Assembly (NCBI GenBank): GCA_005779395.1
Contig: SXJP01000023.1
Location: forward strand, 1 to 64,000
Direction of reading: 5' to 3'
Origin: Actinomycetota bacterium
GTDB lineage: Bacteria; Actinomycetota; Acidimicrobiia; IMCC26256; PALSA-610
Length of the DNA: 64,000 nucleotides
A program made the position numbers and the translations under genes. The notes beneath the pieces were generated by a model. It worked only from the letters and a program-made list of their open reading frames with translations. It searched no databases and was not told the origin of the DNA. Position 1 is the stretch's first letter. Every line of letters begins with the position of its first letter. Positions 1 to 8,398 of the stretch are shown in pieces.

Positions 1-1545
1 GCCTCGCACACGGCGACCCCGCCAAAGGCCCCGGTTGTCACCTTGCCATCCGTCGTCGGCTGCCACGACAAGGATCACGATATCGGTGACTTGAGCGCCA
101 CGCTTACGCATCGAGGTGAACGCCTCGTGGCCCGGCGTGTCGATGAATGTAAGCATCCGATTCGAACGCTCGGCTTGATATGCGCCGATGTGTTGGGTGA
201 TTCCGCCAGCCTCACCCGAAACAACGTTGGCTTGGCGAATGTTGTCGAGCAACGTTGTCTTGCCATGGTCGACATGGCCCATCACAGTGACGACAGGCGC
301 GCGTGGGGCCAATAGCGACTCGTCTTCATCGTCGTTGATATCGGACATGAGTAGCGCGATGAGTTCTACTTCTTCTTCCTGGCCTGGTTCGACGATAAGA
401 ATCTGGGCACCTAGAGACTCTGCAATCAGGTCGATCATCTCGTCGGCGAGTGCAGCCGTAGCCGTGACCATTTCGCCAGCATCGAACAACAGCCGAACTA
501 GGTCGGCCGAACGGCGATTTAGCTTCGGCGCGAATTCTTGAATAGTGATGCCGCGCACGACGACGATTTCGCCTTCGGGAACGGGAGCATCGGCTGGCGT
601 GAACGCCTGACTCTGATGCAACTCGTTCTCGTCGAAATCGCGACGCCTCTTCTTTTTCTTGCGAGGACGCGCTCCGGGACCACCACGACCACCAGGACCA
701 CCACGACCACCAGGACCACCACGACCACCAGGACCACCAGGTCCACCGGGACCGCCGGGTCCACCGGGACCGCCGGGACCTCCGGGACCTCCGGGACCTC
801 CCGGGCCACGAGAAGGCGTGCTGAAACCACCCGCTCGTCCACCGGGTACTCCTGAACCTGCACCTGCACCTGGCCGAGGACCACCCATGCCTGGGCGTGG
901 CGCACCCGGACGTCCGGTCGGAGTTGTGCTGCGAGTGGGCGGCGGCGGCGGAATGCGACGCATCGGTGGTGGCGGCGGAACTTTTGCCTTCGGCGTATCG
1001 GACGGCTCCACCGGTGCCTGTCGAGCGACTGGGCTAGCGATTTCTTTACCTGGATTAGCGATCTGCGGTTCGGAATCGCGCGCTGCTATTTCTGCGTCAT
1101 CTCCGACCGGCGCTACGGCCGGTGCGGGAGCCGTGGAGCGCGACACGATCGCATGGGCTGATCGAACGATTCTCTTCGGCGGTTCTGCGACTGCTGCGGG
1201 CTGTTCTGAAGGAACCTCCGCACTTGACGGCTCCACCAACGCGACTTCTGGATCAACCTTCGGCTTGGCAACTCTCGCGGGCTTAGGCGCAGTTTCAGTC
1301 GCGGCCTTGGATTCAGTCTTGGCTGCAACCTCAACTGCAGGGGCTGCGACAGGTTCTGGTATTGGGTCACGGCGTAGGCCGAGTTCGTCAGTTTTCCGAC
1401 GAATGCGATCTGCCGACGGGTCATCGATGCTTGAACTCGTGTTCTTTACGGCGAGCTTCAACCCGGCGGCTATCTCAACGACCATGGCATTGTCGATGCC
1501 TAGCTCGCGTGCTAGCTCATAGACCCGAATCTTTTTTGTCGCCAA
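1..1545 (-). CDS. infB: Translation initiation factor IF-2, N-terminal part (runs off window)
   Basis: IF-2 is the GTPase that places initiator tRNA on the 30S subunit. From the start the protein reads [17 protein letters not shown], the typical IF-2 N domain, then an Ala/Pro/Val-rich stretch, a long GGP/GGR low-complexity region, a basic KKKKRRR patch, and the G domain with G1 GHVDHGKT, switch [11 protein letters not shown] and G3 DTPGHE. The start is a TTG at 1545; no in-frame ATG or GTG precedes the conserved N domain. It is the last gene of the rimP-nusA-ylxR-infB block. After VVAADDG (about base 49) the frame no longer matches the family: WQGDNRGLW appears where VMPQT-like sequence is expected, so the last 48 bases are suspect. 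Confidence 0.95.
   Translation of the reverse strand, partial: MATKKIRVYELARELGIDNAMVVEIAAGLKLAVKNTSSSIDDPSADRIRRKTDELGLRRDPIPEPVAAPAVEVAAKTESKAATETAPKPARVAKPKVDPEVALVEPSSAEVPSEQPAAVAEPPKRIVRSAHAIVSRSTAPAPAVAPVGDDAEIAARDSEPQIANPGKEIASPVARQAPVEPSDTPKAKVPPPPPMRRIPPPPPTRSTTPTGRPGAPRPGMGGPRPGAGAGSGVPGGRAGGFSTPSRGPGGPGGPGGPGGPGGPGGPGGPGGPGGRGGPGGRGGPGGRGGPGARPRKKKKRRRDFDENELHQSQAFTPADAPVPEGEIVVVRGITIQEFAPKLNRRSADLVRLLFDAGEMVTATAALADEMIDLIAESLGAQILIVEPGQEEEVELIALLMSDINDDEDESLLAPRAPVVTVMGHVDHGKTTLLDNIRQANVVSGEAGGITQHIGAYQAERSNRMLTFIDTPGHEAFTSMRKRGAQVTDIVILVVAADDGWQGDNRGLWRGRRVRG
662..812 (-). repeat. Gly/Pro/Arg codon repeat in infB
   Basis: Repeats of GGT-CCC/CCT/CGT-type codons encode about fifteen GGP or GGR triplets between the N domain and the G domain of IF-2. 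Such Gly-rich linkers are common in actinobacterial IF-2. The repeat also creates long open frames on the opposite strand that are not genes. Confidence 0.85.
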
Positions 1546-1597
1546 CCGAATTTCCGTTCTTTTAGACGTTCAGGTGAAACACATTCAGATTGCATGT

Positions 1598-1617
1598 GAC
1601 GGTAGCTAGCCACCGTC
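1598..1617 (-). other. Small inverted repeat between ylxR and infB
   Basis: GACGGT and ACCGTC (1598-1603 and 1612-1617) flank an 8-base loop in the 60-base gap between the ylxR stop and the infB TTG start. There is no T-run on the minus strand, so it is more likely an mRNA stem in the intercistronic region than a terminator. No function is claimed. Confidence 0.3.
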
Positions 1618-1851
1618 GGCGAACAGTCTCGCGCGCAATTGCGCTACGAGTTCGTTCGGAATTTCTCTGCGGAGTGCCCTAACAAGGGCTCTTCGCTTAA
1701 GGCTCAGATCGAAGCATTCAGGCGAACATAGCCATGCGCCTCTCCCATTCGCTCGACGCCCAATCCCGAATCCGTTCGTAGGTTCGGCGCTCACCCGGCG
1801 CCATGTTGCGGGGTCGCCCTTGCGTCTACAACCGATGCAGGTTCGAGTCAG
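1606..1851 (-). CDS. ylxR: YlxR family RNA-binding protein (DUF448), probable CTG start
   Basis: Small nucleic-acid-binding protein normally found between nusA and infB, as here. From the CTG at 1851 the product would read M-T-R-T-C-I-G-C-R-R-K and continue through GRGAWLCSPECFDLSLKRRAL, which carries the CxGCR and GRGAWLC..C features of the family; length is 81 residues. The frame has an in-frame TAG at 1906-1908, and between it and the CIGCR motif there is no ATG, GTG or TTG. A GTG at 1794 would delete the CIGCR motif. A GAGGAG sequence lies just upstream of the CTG, and the start overlaps nothing beyond the nusA stop region. Family call is firm; the exact start is inferred. Confidence 0.8.
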   Translation of the reverse strand: MTRTCIGCRRKGDPATWRRVSAEPTNGFGIGRRANGRGAWLCSPECFDLSLKRRALVRALRREIPNELVAQLRARLFADGG

Positions 1852-1858
1852 GCTCTCC

Positions 1859-3037
1859 TCAGTCGTCGCCTTCTGCTCCCTTCGTAATTTCTTCTTCGCT
1901 CGGCTCTACGTCAGCGCCAGGTTCGGCGACGACGGTTTCAGGCTCAGGCCCGTCGCCGTAGCCAGCAGCATCGACAGAAAGAGCCTCGCCACCTTCTTCT
2001 GGCACCCACATCATTTCGCCGTTTGCGCCTTCGACCCATTCACCCTTGGCGTAGCCAGCTTCTTCTTCAGCAAGTTGAGTTTCGCTCTTGATCTCGATGT
2101 GCCAGCCAGTGAGACGCGAAGCCAAGCGTGCGTTTTGGCCCTCTTTGCCGATCGCCAACGAAAGCTGGAAATCTGGAACGATGACCTCTGCAACGACAGT
2201 TTCCTCGTTCAAACGAACTTCTTTGACCTTGGCTGGAGCGAGAGCCTTAGCAACAAACTCGGTCTGGTCATCGGTGTACGGCACTATGTCGACTTTTTCG
2301 CCGTGGAGTTCCGTAACGACCTGACGCACACGCATACCACGAGCGCCGACGCACGCACCCACAGGATCGACGTTCGGGTCGTTGGACGCGACTGCGATCT
2401 TGGTGCGATGGCCTGGTTCACGAGCGACTGCTCGTAGCTCAATCACGCCGTCAATAAGTTCGGGGACTTCTAGTTCGAAAAGTCGCTTTACCAGTGCAGG
2501 ATGGGTCCTAGAAACGACTATCTGCGGCCCCTTGGCTGTCTTTCTGACCTCAACTATGTAAGCCTTCACGCGCGCACCGTGCTGGTATCGCTCATTCTGG
2601 ACTTGTTCGGCTTGCGGTAGCAGTGCTTCGACTCGTCCGAGGTCGAGAAGTGTGTACCGCTGGTCGGATTGTTGGATGATGCCTGTGACGATGTCGCCTT
2701 CGCGCCCGGCGTACTCCTCGTACTTTCGTTCGCGTTCTACGTCACGGATTCTTTGAGTGATCACCTGCTTGGCCGTGGTGGCGGCGATGCGCCCGAAATC
2801 GTTCGGCGTGTCATCCCACTCTCGAGTAATCACACCGTCCTCGTCGATTTCGAGTGCAATTACCCGGATCTCGCCGCTCTCCGGGTCGATCTCAACTTCG
2901 GCTTCTTCGGCAGCGTTCGGCATCCGCTTGTACGCGGTGACCAGGGCGTTCGCGAGCGCCAACAGCAAGTCATCTTCGGAAATTCCACGCTCTACCGCAA
3001 GGGCACGTAGCGCTTCCATCATGTCCGGGTTACTCAT
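1859..3037 (-). CDS. nusA: Transcription termination/antitermination factor NusA
   Basis: NusA binds RNA polymerase and nascent RNA and controls pausing, termination and antitermination. The 392-residue protein has the N-terminal polymerase-binding domain (about 1-105), an S1 domain (about 110-178), KH1 with GARG at 231-234 and KH2 with GKEG at 297-300, followed by an acidic tail. The acidic repeats of proteobacterial NusA are absent, as usual in Actinobacteria. It starts with MSNPDMMEAL, 34 bases after rimP, and is followed directly by ylxR, in the standard bacterial order. Confidence 0.97.
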   Translation of the reverse strand: MSNPDMMEALRALAVERGISEDDLLLALANALVTAYKRMPNAAEEAEVEIDPESGEIRVIALEIDEDGVITREWDDTPNDFGRIAATTAKQVITQRIRDVERERKYEEYAGREGDIVTGIIQQSDQRYTLLDLGRVEALLPQAEQVQNERYQHGARVKAYIVEVRKTAKGPQIVVSRTHPALVKRLFELEVPELIDGVIELRAVAREPGHRTKIAVASNDPNVDPVGACVGARGMRVRQVVTELHGEKVDIVPYTDDQTEFVAKALAPAKVKEVRLNEETVVAEVIVPDFQLSLAIGKEGQNARLASRLTGWHIEIKSETQLAEEEAGYAKGEWVEGANGEMMWVPEEGGEALSVDAAGYGDGPEPETVVAEPGADVEPSEEEITKGAEGDD

Positions 3038-3071
3038 GGCTTCCTCGTCTCATCGCGCATAGTCATGTTGT

Positions 3072-3605
3072 TCACGATGCGCTCTCAAGTTGTGTTCTCT
3101 TCTTAGCTCCGGTCGAGCCCGCCTTGCCTGGCTTCGGAGCCGGTCCCCACTGAAATACCGTCCGTGCCGCGCTAATGCTGCCGAGCGGGATCACACGGGT
3201 CTCGCCTCGGTCGGTGAGCATCTCAATCGTTTCGGCATTCGCGCCGACGAGTTGGCCCATCTCTCGGATGGTCGCTTCGCCGATGGGCGTGAACTTGATT
3301 GAGACCCGTTCACCGCACGCGCTCGCGAAGTGTTGTGGTCGTCTCAACCCACGCTCAAGTCCTGGGCTGCTTACCTCTAGCTGAAAGGCGCCGTCGATCA
3401 TTGCGTCGACGATGGGATCGAGCGCTCGCGCTACCTCGGCGAGTTTGTCGACATCGACTCCGGCCGACCGCTCTTTGGGCGCGACGGTTATGCGCAACAC
3501 ACGCATCCGGCCTGTCCCGGAGAACTCGACGTCGTAGATGCTTAGGTCGAGTGCAGAAACTTGGGGGCTGATGGCGTGCTCAATTGACTCAATGGTCGCA
3601 CTCAT
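3072..3605 (-). CDS. rimP: Ribosome maturation factor RimP
   Basis: RimP assists 30S subunit maturation. The 177-residue protein contains the family signature LEVSSPGLERGLRRP at about 76-90 in the N-terminal domain, and the Sm-like C-terminal domain ends with FQWGPAPKPGK plus a basic tail. The ATG at 3605 is preceded by a good ribosome-binding site (GGGGAG). It is the first gene of the rimP-nusA-ylxR-infB block, and a terminator-shaped hairpin lies 28 bases upstream of its start. Confidence 0.95.
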   Translation of the reverse strand: MSATIESIEHAISPQVSALDLSIYDVEFSGTGRMRVLRITVAPKERSAGVDVDKLAEVARALDPIVDAMIDGAFQLEVSSPGLERGLRRPQHFASACGERVSIKFTPIGEATIREMGQLVGANAETIEMLTDRGETRVIPLGSISAARTVFQWGPAPKPGKAGSTGAKKRTQLESAS

Positions 3606-3632
3606 TTGCTCTCCCCTTTCTGCCTAGTAATG

Positions 3633-3657
3633 AAAAAACGTGCGCCTAAGCACACGT
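3633..3657 (-). terminator. Rho-independent terminator upstream of rimP
   Basis: On the minus strand an 8-bp stem (ACGTGTGC paired with GCGCACGT, one G-U pair, loop TTAG) is followed at once by six T residues. It sits 141 bases after the galE stop and 28 bases before the rimP ATG. It may end the exopolysaccharide operon, or, if the rimP promoter lies in 3658-3797, act as a leader attenuator for the nusA operon. Confidence 0.8.
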
Positions 3658-3797
3658 CTCCGAACGCAACTACAGGTACTTGGAACTAAATCGGGGCCAA
3701 TGCTATCAGGACCGACCCAGAGCGATCCGCACGACAAAATAGGACTTAATAGACAAACCCTACTGAAATGGGCTCGTCGACCGTGCTCGCCTCGGCC

Positions 3798-4751
3798 CTA
3801 CTTCTGCATGTGGTCCCACGCATCGCCTACCATTGATTCGAGGGTCGGCAATTGCGGTTCCCATCCCAAGTCGGCACGAATCAATTCGCTAGACGCCACT
3901 AGCACTGCCGGGTCGCCTGCACGACGTGGCGACTCAATCGTCTCAATTTCTTTGCCTGTGACGGCCCTTGCTACAGCGATAAGTTCACGCACCGAAAAGC
4001 CTCGGCCGTTTCCGAGGTTGTAAATGCGGTGTTCGCCGACCGTCGGCGCTTCGGCCGCTAACAAGTGCGCCCGACCGATATCGCCAACATGGATGTAGTC
4101 ACGAACTGCCGTTCCATCGGGTGTTGGGTAATCGGTGCCGTAGATCGCAACGTTTGGCCTTATGCCAGCTGCGACCTGTAACACAAGAGGGATCAGGTGG
4201 GTTTCGGGATTATGCGATTCCCCACATCCGTGGGATGCGCCGGCGACATTAAAATAGCGGAGGCTCGTTGCACTGAGACCGTGTGCAACACACGCGAAAG
4301 AGATCGCCTGATCAGCACTGAGCTTCGCAGCCCCGTAGGCGTTGGTCGGGCGCGTGGCTGCAGTCTCAGCAATCGGCACGGATGCTGGTTCCCCGTAAGT
4401 CGCGGCTGTCGAGGAGAAGACGAGCCGTGGGACGTCTGTGGCGCGCATGCTCTCGAGCACGTTGAGAGTCCCGCCGACGTTGACTCGAAAGTATCTGAGT
4501 GGATCGGTCATCGATTCACCGACGATTGACAACGCGGCGAAATGAAATACGTAGTCACAACCCTGCATGGTCGACTTAAGTGCATCGACGTCGAGAACAT
4601 CACCAAGTACGAACTCGGCTTCTGGGTGCACGGCCGAGCGATGACCGGAGATCAGACTGTCGAACACCACGACTTCATGGCCAGCTTCGACGAGTTGTGA
4701 AGCGACGACGCTTCCGATATATCCAGCGCCACCGATAACAAGGGTTCTCAC
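3798..4751 (-). CDS. galE: UDP-glucose 4-epimerase family protein
   Basis: Extended short-chain dehydrogenase that interconverts UDP-glucose and UDP-galactose, supplying precursor sugars. The protein (317 residues from GTG 4751) begins VRTLVIGGAGYIGS with the NAD-binding GxxGxxG, has SSTAATYGEP around 120, the catalytic YGAAK (Tyr-x3-Lys) and the GalE-type tail NLGNGRGFSVRELI and RRAGDP. A longer frame from 4802 would add a non-conserved leader and overlap the flippase. The start lies 10 bases after the flippase stop, so it is the last gene of this polysaccharide operon. Close relatives act on UDP-GlcNAc or pentoses, so the substrate is not certain. Confidence 0.9.
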   Translation of the reverse strand: MRTLVIGGAGYIGSVVASQLVEAGHEVVVFDSLISGHRSAVHPEAEFVLGDVLDVDALKSTMQGCDYVFHFAALSIVGESMTDPLRYFRVNVGGTLNVLESMRATDVPRLVFSSTAATYGEPASVPIAETAATRPTNAYGAAKLSADQAISFACVAHGLSATSLRYFNVAGASHGCGESHNPETHLIPLVLQVAAGIRPNVAIYGTDYPTPDGTAVRDYIHVGDIGRAHLLAAEAPTVGEHRIYNLGNGRGFSVRELIAVARAVTGKEIETIESPRRAGDPAVLVASSELIRADLGWEPQLPTLESMVGDAWDHMQK

Positions 4752-4761
4752 GGCGACGAAG

Positions 4762-6333
4762 TTACGCGCAGTCGCGCTCGGTTCTAAGCAGCTTTTCGTC
4801 ACTTAGAGACGGATTTTTTCGAAAAGCGCTAATGCCGAGTTGCTCACGGCGTATGGACACAACAGTTACGAAAATCGCTAAGCCAACAACGGACCCGGAG
4901 ATGGCTCCTATCGCGGTTGCCCCGAACAACAGTCGAGCGGCGACGAGACTTGCGGCGAACGCACCGAGTGGCATCAACGCCTCGATCGTCATAGCCCCAA
5001 ACGGCGTAAAACCGAGCAGCCACTTGATCTCTAACAACGGCACGACATTATTGACTAGGAGGCTCACACTCCATGCGACAGCTGCGCCGAGTATTCCGTG
5101 CCGCGGAATAAGCACCAAGTTGAGGCCGACGTTGACTGCGGCCGCCACGGCGACATTCGCTGTCGTCAGCCAACTTCGATCTGCAATGAGAAGCACGCTG
5201 TCGACAGGACCTACAGCCACGGTCACCATCCAGGCTGCTCCAAGCACCAATAGAGCGGTCGCCGCCGTGCGGTACTCGTCGCCGTATAGCCCAAGCAATA
5301 GCGGAGCGAAACTCATTACGCCAATCAGAGCTGGCCAACTCGCAAGCATCGCCCAGACGCTTGCGGACCGGAAAAGCGTCAACGCTCCTTCGCGGTCCTC
5401 GCGCGCTAATGCCGAACTCAGCAACGGTAAGAAAACCTGCCCGATTCCGAGTTGCATCAGGGTGGCTACAAGCATGAACCGTGTAGCAGCGACATATATT
5501 CCGGCGCTCGCGGTGCTTGCAAACGCTCCGATAAATATCGCATCGCTCCAGAGGATTCCCGCTTGGAAAATTCGAGCGGGTGCTCGCGGCGCAGAAAACT
5601 TCCAGAACTCAAGCGCCAATACTCTTCGCTGCGGAGCGACCGCTGTCTCGCTTGCTTCCGCTCTAGCGCGAGATGTCGTCCTACGCGCTTCGCGAACTAT
5701 CCATGCCGCCATCGCCAAGCATGCGACAACAATCGGTCCAGCCCATGCCAACATTAGAATCGTCGAACTCGCACTCATCGCGACGGCAAAGGAAACAAGC
5801 AAAAGTTGCAACGTGGACTTGCCGTATTTTTCAAGTACTAAAGAAGGGGTAACGGAACCAAACCCGCGGCTCGCACTCTCGAGAATGAAGTACACGACGT
5901 TAAGTGGCAATATCGGCGCAAGCAGACGAAAATGCGTTGTGAGGATCGACTCATATTTGCTGTCGCCAACGATCTGTGCGAGTTCATCGGAATATACAAA
6001 AAGCGTGCAACCAGCGAGCGCCGAGACAACGACAACTGGAAGCAGTGCCGGTAGCCAAATACCAGCGATTTCCCTTCGGCGATCGAGCGCTATGCGCTGT
6101 GAAATGAACCGGAGCAAGCCGAAGTCGGCGCCGAGCACAAGAATTCGGACGAGCACGTTTAGCACAGCGATAGCCGTATAGAACGCTCCGGAGTTCCCGA
6201 GACCCGTGCGCGAGACCACGACAACGATCATGAGGTTCGCGAGTCCGTAGTAGATCAAGCCGAGGATGTTGCGCGACCCGCGCCGCCCCAATCGCCCGGC
6301 AAGGCTGTCCTGCGGGCTGTCTTCTTGGCTCAT
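4762..6333 (-). CDS. Polysaccharide flippase, Wzx/MATE-like
   Basis: Predicted multi-pass membrane protein of the MVF/Polysacc_synt superfamily, which flips lipid-linked glycan units across the membrane. From ATG 6333 (MSQEDSPQDSLAGRLGRRGSR) it is 523 residues with about a dozen hydrophobic segments, beginning NILGLIYYGLANLMIVVVV, as in Wzx proteins. The open frame extends to 6600 but that stretch overlaps the upstream sulfotransferase and looks non-coding. It lies 14 bases after that gene and 10 before galE. Wzx is the expected partner of the Wzy-like and Wzz-like proteins encoded upstream in the same operon. Confidence 0.85.
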   Translation of the reverse strand: MSQEDSPQDSLAGRLGRRGSRNILGLIYYGLANLMIVVVVSRTGLGNSGAFYTAIAVLNVLVRILVLGADFGLLRFISQRIALDRRREIAGIWLPALLPVVVVSALAGCTLFVYSDELAQIVGDSKYESILTTHFRLLAPILPLNVVYFILESASRGFGSVTPSLVLEKYGKSTLQLLLVSFAVAMSASSTILMLAWAGPIVVACLAMAAWIVREARRTTSRARAEASETAVAPQRRVLALEFWKFSAPRAPARIFQAGILWSDAIFIGAFASTASAGIYVAATRFMLVATLMQLGIGQVFLPLLSSALAREDREGALTLFRSASVWAMLASWPALIGVMSFAPLLLGLYGDEYRTAATALLVLGAAWMVTVAVGPVDSVLLIADRSWLTTANVAVAAAVNVGLNLVLIPRHGILGAAVAWSVSLLVNNVVPLLEIKWLLGFTPFGAMTIEALMPLGAFAASLVAARLLFGATAIGAISGSVVGLAIFVTVVSIRREQLGISAFRKNPSLSDEKLLRTERDCA

Positions 6334-6347
6334 CCCGACGTCCGGCG

Positions 6348-7217
6348 TCACGCGAACCAACCGGGGTCGCGGCCAACTAAATCGGAGATTCGCTCTCGTT
6401 CGCCAACAAATGAGGCCTGCAACCGCTTCCGGCAGGCCTCTGGCATCACCTCGGTCGTGGTGGCATTGACTCTCGGAAAACTGCGATTTTCGAATCCAGA
6501 AAGACCGAGGTAGTCGACTATTCGCTGTCGACCATCGCCAGAGTAAAGCTCGTGGTCGAAGATGACGCAGACCTGCTCTCGGCCTATGGCATCGAACCAA
6601 CGTTGTACTTGCGTCGAGTAGTAACCGCGAGCCACATACGAATGGTGCTGGTGCTCGAAAGACGCGTAGCTGGTGCGTTCGAGGTTGGAAGGCAGAACCG
6701 TTGCAAGCCGATCTGACTCGGATTCGAGTGCGTCACTAAAGGACAAGTCCTCGTAGCCACGGCGGCGTTCGTGCAGGTAGTGCGACCACGCCCTCTTGAT
6801 CGGATCTCGAAGAATTGCGATCGCCTGGACGTCTGGCACCGCTGCTCGCACGCGGGCCGGCACTGCCGGATGAAACAAGTAATAGGGACTCGCTTCGCCG
6901 ACTCGAATTCGTGCGATATTCGCCTTCTTCGCACTCCGTTCGACGGACCTAACCGTCGGAAAATGTGTTCGATACCACTTGAGATTCCGGTGTGCTGCCG
7001 TATCGAAATAATGAACGCCTTTGCCGAAGCGAGGAAATTGAACACCCGGGTTTGAATCAAGCCACTCGTGCAGAGACGTAGTTCCACAGCGTTGCGCACC
7101 AATAATCATGAAGTCTGGTAACACCCGCTGATTAGCTCCAATCGCACCGACCGCTCGTACGGCGGGTTGCGCGAGCTTCCAGACATTTGACTTGAGGTGC
7201 GAAGTAGGCGATGTCAT
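6348..7217 (-). CDS. PAPS-dependent sulfotransferase domain protein
   Basis: Predicted transfer of sulfate from PAPS to a hydroxyl of a glycan or lipid. The 289-residue protein has the 5'-phosphosulfate-binding loop IIGAQRCGTTSLHEWL at about 38-53 and the 3'-phosphate-binding segment AILRDPIKRAWSHYLHERR at about 132-150. It has no signal peptide, so it would act in the cytoplasm before flipping. ATG overlaps the upstream kinase-like gene's stop (ATGA). Sulfotransferase-fold proteins in such loci can use other acceptors, so the acceptor is unknown. Confidence 0.85.
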   Translation of the reverse strand: MTSPTSHLKSNVWKLAQPAVRAVGAIGANQRVLPDFMIIGAQRCGTTSLHEWLDSNPGVQFPRFGKGVHYFDTAAHRNLKWYRTHFPTVRSVERSAKKANIARIRVGEASPYYLFHPAVPARVRAAVPDVQAIAILRDPIKRAWSHYLHERRRGYEDLSFSDALESESDRLATVLPSNLERTSYASFEHQHHSYVARGYYSTQVQRWFDAIGREQVCVIFDHELYSGDGRQRIVDYLGLSGFENRSFPRVNATTTEVMPEACRKRLQASFVGERERISDLVGRDPGWFA

Positions 7218-8398
7218 CGGCGACGCACCTCGACTAGTACCTGTTCTAACGATTTCGCATACGCCGCGACTGCTGGTGCCGCTTGTTGGCTACCGACGAA
7301 GTCGCCGTCTGCGCTATAGCGCAAGAGCATTTCAATCAAATACATACAGACAAGCGATAGGCACGCGGGTCGAGTGATCCCAAGATCGCGCAACGCAACA
7401 TCGAAATGCGGGAGTCCGTCAAGAAACTTGTCGCTAGACCCGCGAGACGGCCTTCGAGTCTGCGCGATGTAATGGATCGAATCGAATCCGACCGGCACCG
7501 ATGACCGCGAACGTTCCCAGTCCCACAAGTTCAGCCGTCCAGCCGTCTGCAACATGTTCCAAGGGACAAAGTCGCCGTGGAACGTGCCAAGCGACAATGG
7601 CTCCTCGATCTGGTCGGCAGACCTCTTGAATGCTTCTGTGGCTAAGCGACCAATCACTGCATCTGAACAAGCCGCCGCTCGAGCGAGCACATTTGTTGCG
7701 TAGTCGCTTTCGAAAACCATGCAGTGCGACACCCCATCGCCCAATGCCGCCACAGCCATCGCCTCCGAGGCACTCGGCGCTCCAGGCCGGCGAATCGAGC
7801 CTGTCCACCCAGGCAATGGACCTAGAAGAATTGCAGTCACATCGTCGAGTTCGGCGCGGGCGAGAGGACTCGGAACTGCAATTCCGCTCGATGTACCACC
7901 AACCCGCCCGACCGACGCGAACTCAGCATCTACTAACCGTCGCGTGAGGCGGTTCGTACCGAGCTTCGCCCAAGCCACGACCGCGCCTTCGGGAGTCAGG
8001 ACTTGCACGACCGGCTTGGCGTTTGTTCTGGGATGTCCTATCCCGCCGATGAACACCAGATCGTCGCGCCCGAAGAATTCACAAACCCACTCTGCTACCG
8101 AGCCCTGAGGAAGTGTTGCTGGCAGGTCCGCACGTTTGCTCAAGGCCCTCTGAAGCACACCGCTCCTAGCTGCTGTCGCCAAGGCAACTCTGCCAACGAC
8201 CTCGACTCGAGATGTCCGATTCGTGCGTCGAAGCAAAGATGTCGCAGCGGCTCTCCTTGTTTCTTTGCTCGTCGGAATCATGGCCTGAACCAAATTCGGC
8301 CCGGCGAGCAAGGCATACTCTCTTGTTGGTCCTCCCTGCGGCGAGCGCGCCCAGACCGCGTCTCGCAACGCCTTCACCGGTTCGAGCGCCTCAACCAC
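7214..8398 (-). CDS. APH-like phosphotransferase family protein
   Basis: 394-residue cytoplasmic protein with a C-terminal aminoglycoside phosphotransferase/choline kinase-like signature: the catalytic loop FHGDFVPWNML (Asp as base, Asn for Mg) followed by LWDWERS, equivalent to the DFG-like metal site. The N-terminal half (PTREYALLAGPNLVQAMIP and following) is not recognised. GTG start at 8398 overlaps the upstream stop by 8 bases; the stop overlaps the next gene by 4. Inside a polysaccharide operon it more likely phosphorylates a sugar or lipid intermediate than a drug; that is inference from context. Confidence 0.65.
   Translation of the reverse strand: MVEALEPVKALRDAVWARSPQGGPTREYALLAGPNLVQAMIPTSKETRRAAATSLLRRTNRTSRVEVVGRVALATAARSGVLQRALSKRADLPATLPQGSVAEWVCEFFGRDDLVFIGGIGHPRTNAKPVVQVLTPEGAVVAWAKLGTNRLTRRLVDAEFASVGRVGGTSSGIAVPSPLARAELDDVTAILLGPLPGWTGSIRRPGAPSASEAMAVAALGDGVSHCMVFESDYATNVLARAAACSDAVIGRLATEAFKRSADQIEEPLSLGTFHGDFVPWNMLQTAGRLNLWDWERSRSSVPVGFDSIHYIAQTRRPSRGSSDKFLDGLPHFDVALRDLGITRPACLSLVCMYLIEMLLRYSADGDFVGSQQAAPAVAAYAKSLEQVLVEVRRR

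Noticed and set aside
659..1522. Long plus-strand open frame with PGPP-rich sequence
   Set aside because: It is the opposite strand of infB; the Gly codon repeat makes Pro codons on the other strand. The minus-strand protein has all IF-2 motifs.
1841..1860. GGTTCGAGTC-like T-arm sequence
   Set aside because: No acceptor, D or anticodon arms around it; it is part of the start of ylxR.
4832..6181. 449-codon plus-strand open frame
   Set aside because: Lies antisense to the flippase gene, has low-complexity Ala/Ser/Thr content and no recognisable domain.
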